DNA of 64,000 bases from Chelonoidis abingdonii (Eukaryota > Chordata > Testudines > Testudinidae). The stretch is taken from NCBI RefSeq assembly GCF_003597395.2, contig NC_133771.1:141989253-142053252 (forward strand), given 5' to 3'. A program made the translations under genes and the position numbers. The notes below the pieces were generated by a model. The model was given only the letters and a program-made list of their open reading frames with translations. It did no database searches and was not told the DNA's origin. Shown piece by piece: positions 23,963-34,171 of the stretch. Each line of letters begins with the position of its first letter. Positions within the stretch are counted from its first letter, which is position 1.

Positions 23963-24025
23963 ATTCAGTGTAGCTTTACCAGTATACTATACTGGCAAAG
24001 CTTATACTGTCAAAAACACAGTTTT
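23963..24025. mobile_element. MITE, left piece (split by CR1 insertions)
   Basis: GTGTAGCTTTACCAGTATAC and CTGGCAAAGCTTATACTGTC belong to a MITE whose remainder is at 29199-29333. The last five bases, GTTTT (24021-24025), are repeated at 29199-29203 as the target duplication of the minus-strand CR1. Confidence 0.6.
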
Positions 24026-24616
24026 CATCATAGAAGATTAAGGTTGGAAGAGACCTCAACAGGTCAACTAGTCCAATCCCCTGCTCAAAGCAGGACCAGC
24101 CCCAACTAAATCATCCCAGCCAGGGCTTTGTCAAGCTGGACCTTAAAAACCTCTAAGTATGGAGATTCTACCACCTCCCTAGGTAATCCATTCCAGTGCT
24201 TCACCACCCTCCTAGTGAAATAGTGTTTCCTAATATCCAAACTAGATCTCCCACTCTGCAGCTTGAGACCATAGCTCCTTGTTCTGTCATCTGCCACCAC
24301 TAAGAACAGCCGAGCTGTCAAATCCTCCCTCACTCTTCTCTTCTGCAGACTAAATAACCCCAGTTCCCTCTGCCTCTCCTCATAAGTCATGTGCCCAAGC
24401 CCCCAAATCATTTTTGTTGCCCTCCCCTGGACTGTCTCCAATTTGCCCACATCTCTTCTGTAGTGGGGGGACCAAAACTCGACACACTACTCCAGATTTG
24501 GCCTCACAAGTGCCAAATTGAGGGGAATAATCACTTCCTTCGATCTGCTGGCATTGCTCTTACTAATACAGCCCAATATGCCATTGTCCTTCTTGGCAAC
24601 AAGGGCATACTGCTGA
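24026..24616 (-). mobile_element. CR1 LINE, 3' part (split; rest at 29117)
   Basis: A minus-strand CR1 begins at its 3' end with a short ATTCTATGATG-type tail (read on the minus strand) and the GACCTCTTCCAACCTTAATC stretch. It continues through the end of ORF2 and into sequence typical of this subfamily (ACTCCAGATTTGGCCTCAC on the plus strand). The sequence breaks at ACTGCTGA and resumes exactly at 29117 with CTCATATCTAGCTTC. A plus-strand CR1 was therefore inserted into it. GTTTT flanks the whole unit. Confidence 0.85.
24106..24450 (-). pseudogene. CR1 ORF2 C-terminal fragment
   Basis: A 114-codon open frame encodes the conserved C-terminal region of CR1 ORF2 protein, including [32 protein letters not shown] and [18 protein letters not shown]. 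The reverse transcriptase core and the endonuclease are absent, and a block present in the family between the two motifs is deleted. It is a dead, 5'-truncated copy; the ATG is incidental. Confidence 0.85.
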
Positions 24617-25074
24617 AGGTATTTGTAGCTATGTGTATGAGTATGTGTAGAGGCTGGTAGGGGCAGTGTGCTGGGAGAGAAGTTAAGCCCTGATTTAGAG
24701 CGCAGGGCTTCTCTGACTAGGGGTGCTATAAAGGTAGCCAGCCAGTCAGGCAGCATCACAGACAGCTGCAGCAGCACAGGAGGCAGCAAACAGAGCTGTA
24801 AATGGGGGCTTTTGAGTGGGAGTTTTTAAGGGGAGTTTGTAAGGAGAGTTTGGGGGGGAAGACTAAGAGAGACAGGCAGAGGAACAGACAGGCTAGTGAA
24901 GGGAGGGTGTAGTGTTCTGGCAGTGTTTTGGTGCTCGTTTGGGGTTTGTTTTGCTGTGAGTGGTGGTGTTTTGGTTTGGTTTGTGTTTCCCGGACTAACG
25001 ATTTAGGTGGGAAGGCTAAGAGAGATACAGAGGCAGCAGTTGTAGTGACTCAAGCAGTGGGAGACAGAAAGAAG

Positions 25075-25455
25075 ATGACTGGATGTGGAAGCTGTGGCAT
25101 GAACATGATCCTGGAGGGAGTACCTGAAAAGAGTTTTGTCTGCATGAAGTGCCGCCTGATAGAGCTGATGGAAGAAAAGATCCGAGGATTGGAGATACAG
25201 GTGGAAACTCTGGTTGAATTTAGAAGGGGGTTCGAGCAGATGATGGAGCAAAGACATGAGGAGACTGAAGGGAAAAGCTCAGACTTGCAAATGGAAGCAG
25301 GACCAAAGAACTCTGAAAGGAGACTGCTAGGTAAGAAAAGTGGACAGTGGAAGCATGTGACTAAGAGAACCAGGCAGAGGAAAAGATGGGCTAGCGAAGG
25401 AGAAATAGAGCTCAGGAACAGTTTTGTGGAGTTGGAAAATAAAGAAGGGGCATAG
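25075..25455 (+). CDS. CR1 ORF1 protein (retrotransposon)
   Basis: An uninterrupted 126-codon frame starts at ATG 25075 and ends TAG at 25455. The frame is open further upstream, but the residues there are not CR1-like. The protein starts TGCGSCGMNM and continues to a FVCMKCRL pair, giving two Cys-x2-Cys pairs of a zinc-finger type. A stretch IELMEEKIRGLEIQVETL follows, predicted coiled coil. A lysine/arginine-rich C-terminus fits nucleic-acid binding. In CR1 this ORF precedes ORF2 and is thought to act as an RNA-binding partner. It is intact here but shorter than many CR1 ORF1 proteins, and the element as a whole is dead. Confidence 0.7.
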   Translation: MTGCGSCGMNMILEGVPEKSFVCMKCRLIELMEEKIRGLEIQVETLVEFRRGFEQMMEQRHEETEGKSSDLQMEAGPKNSERRLLGKKSGQWKHVTKRTRQRKRWASEGEIELRNSFVELENKEGA

Positions 25456-25799
25456 CAGGTGGTTACTCAAGGTGAGTGGGCAAGGAAGAAGAGAAGAGCA
25501 GCCAGTCCTATAGGAAGAGGGGAATAGTCAATGGAGATAACACCAAATATGAGCTCCAGGCTGGCACAACTGATTAAGAGAGCTTTAAACTAGGAACTGG
25601 GGGGTGATAGTTGGGAGATGTTCAGGCAATCTCCATGTGGATTTAACATTGAGAGGGAAGAAAACGAAATAAGAAAGGATACAGCTGTGGGTAGGAGAAT
25701 GGACATAAGGAGGAAGGGTAGTGTAGATACCATTCTAATAGGTGATACTGGTGGTAGAATGTCTGGGCCTAATCGAGTAAAGAATGTGAGCAAAGCCAA

Positions 25800-26635
25800 A
25801 CAGCAAAATTTAAGATGTTTGTACACCAATGTGAGGAGCCTAGGTAACAAAATGGAGGAACTAGAGTTACTGGTGCAGGAAGTGAAACCAGATATTACAG
25901 GGATAACAGAAACATGGTGGAATAGTAATCATGACTGGAGCACAGGTATTGAAGGGTATGTGCTGTTTAGGAAAGACACAAATAAAGGTAAAGGTGGTGG
26001 AGTAGCATTGTATATCAATGATGAAGTAGACTGTAAAGAAATAAGAAGTGATGGAATCCATAAGACAGAGTCTGACTGGGCAAAAATCACACTGGGGAGG
26101 AAAGCTACTAGACCATTCCCTGGGATAGTGCTTGAGGTGTGCTATAGACTACCAGGATCTGATTTGGATATGGATAGAGACCTCTTTAATGTTTTTAATG
26201 AAGTAAATACTAATGGGAATTGTGTGATCATGGAAGACTTAACTTCCCAGATATAGACTGGAGGACAAGTGCTAGTAATAACAATAATAGGGCTCAGATT
26301 TTCCTGGATGCGATAGCTGATGGATTCCTTCACCAAATACCTGAACCAATGAGAGGGGATGCCATTTTAGATTTGATTTTGGTGAGCAGTGAGGACCTCA
26401 TAGAAGTGGTTGTAGGGGACAACCTTGGTTCGAGTGATCATGAGCTAATTCAGTTCAAACTAAATGAAAGGATAAACAAAAATAGATCTGTGACTATGGT
26501 TTATGTTTTCAAAAGGGCTAATTTTAAAAAATCAAGGAAATTAATTAGGGAAGTGGATTGGACTGAAGAACTTGTGGATCTAAAGGCGGAAGAGGCCTGG
26601 CATTACATCAAGTCAAAGCTGCAGAAACTATTGGG
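25800..26635 (+). pseudogene. CR1 ORF2 endonuclease domain, frameshifted
   Basis: The apurinic endonuclease domain begins LRCLYTNVRSLGNKMEELEL and holds the catalytic glutamate in GITETWW. A gap in frame occurs near 26235-26250: one frame ends just after VIMEDL and the next frame resumes with DIDWR. A small deletion therefore hits the GDFN-type catalytic motif. The domain closes with the conserved SSDHELIQF at about 26431-26457. The frame is then lost at the GC-rich insert. Non-functional. Confidence 0.85.
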
Positions 26636-26639
26636 GGGG

Positions 26640-27045
26640 AGTGTGGAAGTAGCCCGGGAGCAGCCGACCCCAGTCTGGCTGCAAAACTGCCAGAGCCAAT
26701 GTCAGTGTGTTGCGGCCAGGATCCCCACTGACAGCAGCGAGTTTCTGCCGCTGCTAGGGCCCCGGGCTGGGACGCAGTGGAGTGGGAGGGCCTGTGTCCC
26801 CCCTGCCATCCCATTCCGGGGTCGCAGACTCCCCCTTCCCCTGGCCTGAGGAAGCCGAAACCTACCGTTACTGCTCAGCCCTGCCTGAGGGCCTGAGCAT
26901 TCTGACTCACTGTTTGTTGCCCCTCCCTGACCTAGGGCCAGGTTTAAGACTATTGTTACTGCTCAGCCCTGCCTGACGGCCTGTAGCGAGGCGGTGGGAT
27001 ATCCCACAGCCCCACTGAGGGACGAACCACAGCCGAGCTGCACTA
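26640..27045. repeat. GC-rich insert inside the CR1
   Basis: The coding similarity to CR1 stops at about 26635 and resumes near 27046 (NKKATKKE-like). Between them is a GC-rich block with a duplicated motif, GTTACTGCTCAGCCCTGCCT, at 26867 and 26955. I believe it is a dispersed turtle repeat, possibly an LTR or retroelement piece, but I see no terminal repeats or target duplication. Confidence 0.5.
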
Positions 27046-28640
27046 CATGCCATATAAATAAGAAGGCAACAAAGAAAGAAGAAGTGGGAATGATAAACAC
27101 TGAGGATGGAATGAAGGTTAAGGATAATCAGGTATGGCCCAATATCTAAACAAATACTTTGCCTCAGTCTTTAATGAGGCTAAAGAGGAGCTCAGGAATA
27201 ATGGTAGGATGACAAATGGGAATGAGGATATGGAGGTAGATATTACCACATCTGAGATAGAAGCCAAACTTGAACAGCTTAATGGGACAAAAATGGGGGC
27301 CCAATAATTTCATCCAAGATATAAAGGAATGGCACATGAAATTGCAAGCCCATTACAAGAATTTTTAATGAATCTGTAAACTCAGGTTGTACTGGAGAAT
27401 TGCTAACATGTTCCTTATTTTTAGAAAGGGGGAAAAATGATCCGGTAACTACAGACCTGTTAGTTTGACATCTGTAGTATGCATGGGGCTGGAAAAAAAT
27501 TGAAGGAAAAAGTAGTTAAGGACATGAGGTCAATAGTAATTGGGCAAAATACAACTCTTTACAAAAGGCAGATTGTGCCAAACCAACCCGATCTCCTTCT
27601 TTGAGAAGGTAACAATCTTTTAGACAAAGGAAATGCAGAGGATCCACATTTACCCTCGATTTCAGTAAGGCATTTGATATGTCCCACATGAGGAATTATA
27701 GCTAAATTGGAAAGTTGGGGATCAATGATAATTGAAAGGTGGATAGAATTGTTAAAGGGAACTACAATGGGTCATACTGAAAGGTAGAACTGTCAGGCGG
27801 TGGGAGGTTATAGTGAGTTCCTCAGGGGATGAGTTTGGGACCATCTTATTTAATCTTTTTATTACTGACCTTGGCCAGAACAGTTGGAATGTGCTAATAA
27901 AGTTGTGGATGACGCAATAGCTGGGAGGTATTGCCAACACCGAGAAGGCGGATATCGTACAGGAAGATCTGATGACATGTAAACTGGAATAATAGTAATA
28001 GGATGAAATTTAATAGTGAAAGATGCAAGGTATGCATTTAGGGATTAATAACTAGAATTTTGTTATAAACTGGGGACTCACCAGTTAGAGGTAACAGAGG
28101 AGAAAAGGACCTCGGAGTATGATTGATTCCAGGATGACTATTGACCGCCATGTGTATGATCATGAAAAAAGCTAATGTGGTCTTGGAGATGCTCGGCGAG
28201 GTATTTCCAGTAGAGATAAGGAGGAGTTAGTACTGTTATACAAGGCACATGTGGGATTCATCTGGATCTGCATGCAGTCCATGTTAAGAAGGATGAATTA
28301 AACTGGAACAGGTACAAGGAGGGCTGCTAGGATGATCCGAGGAATGGAAAACTGTTATATGAAAGGAGACTCAAAGAGCTTGGCTTGTTTAGCCTAACCA
28401 AAAGAAGTATGAGGGGAGATATGATTGCTTTTTATAAATATATCAGAGGGATAAATACCAGGAAGGGAGAGGAATTATTTAAGCTCAGTACCAATGTGGA
28501 CACAAGAACAAATGAATATAAACTAGTCATCAGGAAGTTTAGACTTGAAATTAGATGCAGGTCTCTAACCATCAGAGGAGTGAAATTCTGGAACAGCTTT
28601 CCAAGGGGAGCAGTGGGGACAAAAGACATATCTGGCTTCT
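27046..28640 (+). pseudogene. CR1 ORF2 reverse transcriptase remnant
   Basis: Pieces of the CR1 RT are readable in shifting frames: YRPVSLTS at about 27452, LDFSKAFD at about 27653, a VVDDA block at about 27905 corresponding to the catalytic FADD motif (its Ala and first position altered), EEKDLGV at about 28100, and the C-terminal region at 28385-28642 (RGDMIAFYKYIRG, WNSFPRGAV). Many indels and stops break it. Confidence 0.8.
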
Positions 28641-29116
28641 AAACTAAGCTTGATAAGTTTATGAAGGGGTTAGTATGATGGGATAGCCTAATTTTGGCAA
28701 TTAATTGATCTTTGACTATTAGCGGTAAATATGCCCAATGGCCTGTGATGGGATGTTAGATGGGGTGGGATTTGAGTTACTACAGAGAATTCTTTCGTGG
28801 GTGCTGGCTGGTGAGTCTTGCCAACATGCTGAGGGTTTAACTGATTGCCATATTTGGGGTCGGGAAGGAATTTTCCTCCAAGGCAGATTGGCAGAGGCCC
28901 TGTGGGGTGTTTTGCCTTCCTCTGCAGCGGGGGGCAAGGGTCACTTGCTGGAGGATTCTCTGCACTTTGAAGTCTTTAAACCATGATTTGAGGACTTCAA
29001 TAGCTCAGACATAGGTTAGGGGTTTGATACAGGAGTGGGTGGGTGAGATTCTGTGGCAAGAGGTCAGACCAGACGATCATAATTGTCCCTTCTGACCTTA
29101 AAGTCTATGATTCTAT

Positions 29117-29198
29117 GACTCATATCTAGCTTCTGTCCACTGTAATCCCTATGTCTTTTTTCTGCAGAACTGCTGCTTAGCCAGTCAGTCCCCAGCCT
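29117..29198 (-). mobile_element. CR1 LINE, 5' piece of the split minus-strand copy
   Basis: CTCATATCTAGCTTCTGTCC, then CTGCAGAACTGCTGCTTAGC and CAGTCAGTCCCCAGCCT, continue the minus-strand CR1 interrupted at 24616. The element is 5'-truncated here and followed by the GTTTT duplication. Confidence 0.8.
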
Positions 29199-29333
29199 GT
29201 TTTGTCAGTATAAATGCTTGTATAGAAGGGGTTTTTGCTAGCACAGCTACAGCAACCAAGAATCACACCTCATCCCATCACTCACCAAAACAAATATGCT
29301 GGCAAAAGTTTGTAGTGTAGACCTGGCCACAGA
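29199..29333. mobile_element. MITE, right piece (split by CR1 insertions)
   Basis: The end GCTGGCAAAAGTTTGTAGTG followed by TAGACCTGGCC is a terminal inverted repeat of the TCTACAC group. Joining it mentally to 23963-24025 across the CR1 stack gives a continuous MITE interior, which shows that this was the oldest layer. Confidence 0.6.
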
Positions 29334-29719
29334 CATTCCATGAAGCCCCCCTCATTCCCTGGGCTTAATGTTGTCTTCCTGGAGGGTAGGACTGAAAGTC
29401 TTCTGTCCTTTCAAGGTATTTTTGGTGGATGGCAGGACCATCCCTTGGTTTCATTTGGAGCACATTGCTGGGTGGGAGTAAGGAGTGGAGATCTTCCTGA
29501 GGACATAGAGTGCGATCTGTCCATCAGGATTCCTCAAGATATACTCTGAGATTTCCTCTGTTTGAGGAAATACAACCAGTACCCAATTTGCAACTCAAAA
29601 ATACACCACCTAAAAGCTGAACTGACATTTTTATAATATCCAGTAATGAGAACAAATTTAGATCCCAATCCTGCAACCACATCTACATGAGCAGAACCCA
29701 GTTGCAGGATTATGGTCTT
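29334..29719. other. Unrecognised sequence
   Basis: Nothing recognised. Confidence 0.5.
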
Positions 29720-30290
29720 AGGGCTAGACCCACAATGAAACTTGGGTAATACTTACCTTTTAGGTGCCCTGACACTTAGGGGAATCCACAGCCCCGAGTA
29801 GGTGCTCAGACTCCCTATATAGTGCAGGGGGAGAGATAGGCCCGTAAAAGTGGGATTCACAGATGCCAGCATGCTGACCAGGAAGCTGCCTAACCTAGGC
29901 AGTAGGAAATGCTCAGGAGATGAGTGGGGCTTAAGTCTCCCTCTGCTTGGGATTCACAACTGTGAATTCTCTCCTGGAGTTAGGTGCCTATGCCAGGTCA
30001 GCTCTTTCTCACCAAAAAAGAAAAAAAGAGGAAGAAACTGTGGACAGACCTCTTACATCCCATAGTCAAGTGGTTAGAACACTCATGTCAGATACCAAAG
30101 GTCTGGGTTCAGCTACCTGCTCCAAATCAGATGGAGTGGGGATTTGAACCAGGGTGTCCCAAATGTCCAATGAGGTCCCTACACACTGGGCTATTGCATA
30201 CAAGGGTCAAAGGAAAGCGTACTCCACCTTCCTTTGTAAAGACTAGATGTGTTCTGAGGCTGTTTGCTGAACCAAGTCCCGTAGGCAAGC
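29720..30290. repeat. Composite repeat with tRNA-like foldback, second copy
   Basis: It has the same order as 18345-18905: CTCCCTATATAGTGCAGGGG then GAGAGATAGG, and later a tRNA-like head (CAAGTGGTTAGAACACTC, GGTCTGGGTTCAGC) facing an inverted tail (GGGGATTTGAACCAGGGTG, CACACTGGGCTATTGC). It is more eroded than the first copy. Confidence 0.5.
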
Positions 30291-30633
30291 TAGGATGGAA
30301 ATGTTCTTTTAAAAGAAAGAAGTGATATTTTGAAATGTTCTAAGTAAATTCAGCTTGACCTTCAGTTCAATACCCAGAGGATGAATGTGCTTACAGTATC
30401 AAGAAGGCTAGGTGAGTTGAATGAGTGAATGTAACAGAACACTTGTGTGAACTCATTTCTACATTACATGAATAAACTATGAATGCACAGTATAAAAAAC
30501 TTCTAGCCTTGGTTACCAAATGGTTCCAGCTTCTCATTGTGTGCAATGTGTTAATAAGGAGAAAGAGGTTCTTACATTTCCTGGCTGTAAAACTTTTCTT
30601 CCAGTTTTCTATGCAAGGTTCTTTATTGAAACA
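30291..30633. other. Unrecognised sequence
   Basis: Nothing recognised. Long open frames that begin here owe their length to the GC-rich element that follows. Confidence 0.5.
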
Positions 30634-30641
30634 ACATGTAC

Positions 30642-30966
30642 CAGGGCCGGCTCTAGCAATTTCGCCGCCCCAAGCACGGCAGCACGCCGCGGGGGGCGCT
30701 CTGCCGCTTGCCGGTCCTGCGGCTCCGGTGGATCTCCCGCAGACGTGGCTACGGAGGGTCCGCTGGTCCCGCGGCTCTGGTGGACCTCCCGCAGGCATGC
30801 CTGTGGATGCTCTACCGGAGCTGCAGGACCAGTGGACCCTCTGCAGGCATGCCTGCGGGAGGTCTACCGGAGCCGCCTGCCGCCCTGCCGGCAACCAGCA
30901 GAGCGCCCCCCGTGGCATGCCGCCCCAAGCACGCGCTTGGCGCGCTGTGGCCTGGAGCCGGCCCTG
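30642..30966. mobile_element. GC-rich non-autonomous hAT element with 8 bp TSD
   Basis: This 325 bp element begins CAGGGCCGGCTCTAG and ends CTGGAGCCGGCCCTG, clear inverted repeats. ACATGTAC is duplicated exactly at 30634-30641 and 30967-30974. The interior is GC-rich with repeated CCCGCAGGCATGCCTG-like units, which produces open frames of 100 to 230 codons in several frames. None is a real gene. Confidence 0.9.
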
Positions 30967-30974
30967 ACATGTAC

Positions 30975-31427
30975 CCTGACCTTCAGAAAGCTTTAACTGA
31001 AGGTAAGCACTGAACCTGATTAGACCTCTGATTTGGGGTAAGCTTTGGTTATATACATCAAATATAAAATACTGCCTGGCATTAATCATGACCCTGTAAA
31101 GATAAACTAGCTATTTCTAATATTTTTTTATGATTTCTCTCAGAGAGTTTTTCATTGAGTTGTTTGAAAGGCAGGTTTTAACTTCAGTCTTCAAAAGTTT
31201 TTTTATGCCAAATGTGTTAACATTTCTTCTTAGACACTATCAGGTGTTAATGCAACAAAACCTATTTAAAAAAAATATGTTTTGGAAGAAGGTTGACTAT
31301 AAACCTTGCAAGGAACTTGTGAAAGTTTTTATCTGTAGCATACCAATCTGTCATGGCTGGGCTAGACTGTTGTATTGGTAATTTGCTTAGGTAAAATATA
31401 GCCATCTTGGGGGCACCAGTAGAGAAA
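30975..31427. other. Unrecognised AT-rich sequence
   Basis: Nothing recognised. Confidence 0.5.
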
Positions 31428-31575
31428 GGGGATGACTGGGCTTGTGGTTCAGGTGCTGGCCTGGCCTGGCCTGGCCTGGGACACAGGAGATCTGGGTTCA
31501 CCACTAGGCTCTTGCACAGATTTCCCATGTCATATTGTGCAAGTCACTTTGGCCCACATTGTCAAAAGAAATCAG
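31428..31575 (+). repeat. MIR-like SINE with CTGGC expansion
   Basis: CAGGAGATCTGGGTTCACC and TTGTGCAAGTCACTTTGG are MIR-type head and core motifs. Between the A-box-like head and the B-box-like region, CTGGC is repeated about five times (31452-31478). Confidence 0.55.
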
Positions 31576-31923
31576 TGGGCATTAAGTGCCCAAATACCTC
31601 AGAGGATACAAACTTAGGCTTGAATTCTCATTTACTCCAAATGTCACTTTGCACTACTCAGGCAGTGGAAAGCAGTTTTAAAGTGGGTGTAAATGTAATT
31701 TACTCCCCCATTAAAGCCACTTTCCATTTCCAGAGTGGTGGAAAAGAAGGGCCTTGGTGTCCGTGATAATCTGGGCCTATGTCTCACTGATACACCCCAT
31801 TCTGTAAATTTGGGAAAATAATGATCCCTTTTCTTCTACCCTTTGTTTCTTTTTTTTTTTCTTTAGGGTTTTAGGTGTGTGGTTTTTTTTTTTTTTTTTT
31901 TTTTGCAATGCCTGTCTCTCATT
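31576..31923. other. Unrecognised sequence with poly-T runs
   Basis: Two poly-T runs lie at about 31850-31860 and 31881-31904. No gene was seen. Confidence 0.5.
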
Positions 31924-31928
31924 GTGAG

Positions 31929-32537
31929 CGTGACGAAGTGGGACTGTTCTTAATGTTTCCTCTGAATCCTGTGTGGGTGCCTCAGTTTCCCCATTGCATT
32001 AAGTCTCCAGTGTGCATAAATGGCTGACAATCTGTCTCCTAGCAACAAATGGTCAGGGCCTTCCCCCCTTGCAAGGGAATAGCTAAAGGTGAACAAAGAG
32101 ATCAGGTGCCGTCCTGGCCCGGGAAAGAGACAAAGGCCAGAAAGGAGGGGCTGGAGGGGGGTTCAGTTTGGAGCTTGCTGGAGATGGGAAGTGAGGGCAG
32201 ACAGGGCTGTCTGGCTCGCTGGACCCCAGAATGGACCTGGCTGGGGGAACCCGTTCTCTGTACCTACAAGCTCTGTTTTAGACCATGTTCCTGTCATCTC
32301 ATAAACCTCTGTTTTATTGCCTGGCTGAGAGTCACGTCTGGGAAGTTGGGGGTATGAGCAGGACCTTCTGGCTTCCCCAGGACCGCATCTGGGTGGACTT
32401 GCTGTGGGAAGCGCCTGGAGGGGCATATGCTGAATGCTCCAAGGTCAGACACAGGAGGTGAAGCCGTGTGAGCTTCTTGCCCTGAAGACAGTCTGCTCCC
32501 TGGGAGAGGAGGCTCCCCAAAGTCCTGATGCGTGACA
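31929..32537 (+). mobile_element. Solo LTR, ERV-like
   Basis: This 609 bp block begins CGTGACGAAGTGGGACTG (first base probably mutated from T) and ends GATGCGTGACA. It is flanked by GTGAG (31924-31928) and GTGGG (32538-32542), a 5 bp duplication with one mismatch. CATAAACC near 32300, followed by a GT-rich stretch, could be the polyadenylation region. I recognise the leading GACGAAGTGGGACTGTTC as a common turtle endogenous LTR. No internal genes remain. Confidence 0.7.
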
Positions 32538-32542
32538 GTGGG

Positions 32543-33342
32543 TATGTAGAGTGACTAGAACAATGAGGACAGATCTCAGATGGAGCCTCTAGATGCTATT
32601 GTAAAATAAACGGAAAATGTCAATAAGTAAACAACATTAAGGTTCAGCTACTGATTTTTAGAATAATCCAGAAAGATATAATGTGTATCATAATTAAAGC
32701 TACTGATTTAATAAGTTTGCAATTTATTTCACAATGCTCTGAACAGGAAATCCTCTGATGACCTATAATTGCTATGCAATAGTTAAAAAAAACAACAATG
32801 CATGCTAGTTACACAGGCAGTGGACAAACAACATTTGAGGCGCGCATATAACTTTCTGTACACATCCCTATGAATAAAAATATTTGATTACACAATATAC
32901 CTTTCAACTCAGCTCTAATACAGCCCTTCCTTTTGTTATCTTATCACTTCTGCATTCTTCAGTTAAGTCTAATCACAAAAAAAATTTATGGACAAAGAAT
33001 GCTTAACAAATTACCTCTCTGTGTGTGTGTCCCTCTTCTTAATACTGTCTCTCCTCATGCAGAAGCGTTACTATTAGTGATGCCTGTAGCGAACAAAAGC
33101 AGGGAAGCTGTGGATTTCTGTATGTAATAGGAGATTCTGGGGATCCTCAACTGGCAACTTTTGAAATTCCAGGTGCATGTTTTTAGGAATCTTAGACCAA
33201 AATATTATGGAAAAATCAAAAATATAACCAGGAATTTTACTTGCTACTTATCGGTAATATTTAATCTGAGTTGCCAGTGCCATATTATGTTCTGTTAAAG
33301 GGATAATGCCAACTCTGTAATCACATGGTGATATTTAGAATG
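32543..33342. other. Unrecognised AT-rich sequence
   Basis: Nothing recognised. Confidence 0.5.
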
Positions 33343-33350
33343 CTTTAAAT

Positions 33351-34111
33351 CAGGGGCAGGCAAGCTTTTTGGCCCGAAGGCCACATCGGGTTTCGGAAAT
33401 TGTATGGAGGGCCAGTTAGGGGAGCCTGTGCCTCCTCAAACAGCCAGGTGTGGCCCGGCCCCTGCCCCCTATCCCTCCCCCTGCTTCTTGCCCCCTGACG
33501 GTCCCACCAAAGACTCCTGCCCCATCTCCCCCCCGTTCCCTGATGGGGACCCCCCCCAGGATCCCTGCCCCTGGAACCCCCACCCCCGACTGCCCCCATC
33601 GCCCCATCCAATCTCTCCTCTCAATCCTGAATGCCCCCCTGGAACTCTTGCCCCTTCCAACCACCCCTTCTCCCTGACCACCTCCAGAACCCCTGCCCCA
33701 ACTGCCCTCCACTGCCCCACCCAACCCCCCCTCCTTCCTGACTGCCCCTGGCAACCCCTACACCCATTCAACCTCCCCGTTCCCCGCCCTCTGACTGCCC
33801 CGACCCCTAACCACCACCCTGAAATCCCCTGCCCGCTATCCAAGCCCCCCTGCTCCCTTACCGTGCTGCCTGGAGCACTGGTGTCTGGTGGTGCAGCTGT
33901 GGCTGGAGCCAGCCATGCCACCGTGCAGCACAGAGCACCAGGTCAGGCTGTGGCTCTGCAGCTGCACTGCCCAGTTGTCCAGAGTATTTTGCCAGTGGCG
34001 CGACGTGCTGAGCCTGCGGGGAAGGGGGAATATTGGGAGTAGGGCTGGGGGCTAGCCTCCCAGGTCAGGGGCGGGCAGAAGGGTCCTGTGGGCTGTAGTT
34101 TGCCACGTCTG
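33351..34111. mobile_element. hAT-type element with C-rich interior
   Basis: This 761 bp element starts CAGGGGCAGGCAAGCTTTTT and ends TAGTTTGCCACGTCTG. The flanks are CTTTAAAT (33343-33350) and CTCTAAAT (34112-34119), an 8 bp duplication with one difference. About 400 bp of the interior is an irregular array of CCCCTG/CCCCAA-rich units on the plus strand. It yields long stop-free frames (up to 212 codons) that are compositional artefacts. No transposase. Confidence 0.8.
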
Positions 34112-34171
34112 CTCTAAATTCTGTTGTTGCTAGTAGTACCTCAGTTTATTATACCTGAAAGAGGTTAGGAG

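Larger units (their letters stand above)
24617..29118 (+). mobile_element. Near full-length CR1 LINE
   Basis: A 4.5 kb plus-strand CR1 is inserted into the minus-strand CR1. It has a G-rich 5' region, an ORF1, a decayed ORF2 with endonuclease and RT, and a long 3' UTR (GGTCAGACCAGACGATCATA, CCCTTCTGACCTTAAAG) ending ATTCTATGA. A GC-rich insert at about 26640-27045 replaces part of the endonuclease-RT linker. The trinucleotide TGA occurs at both junctions; any longer duplication is not visible. The RT half is much more eroded than ORF1 and the endonuclease. Confidence 0.88.

Noticed and set aside
24106..24450. 114-codon minus-strand frame as a host gene
   Set aside because: It is the C-terminal end of CR1 ORF2 in a truncated, interrupted LINE.
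30391..31089. Frames of 158-232 codons on both strands
   Set aside because: They overlap a GC-rich hAT MITE with exact 8 bp target duplication; length comes from base composition.
33404..34042. 212-codon proline-rich frame
   Set aside because: It lies in the C-rich array of a hAT element; proline-rich translation is a compositional effect, and the opposite strand is open too.
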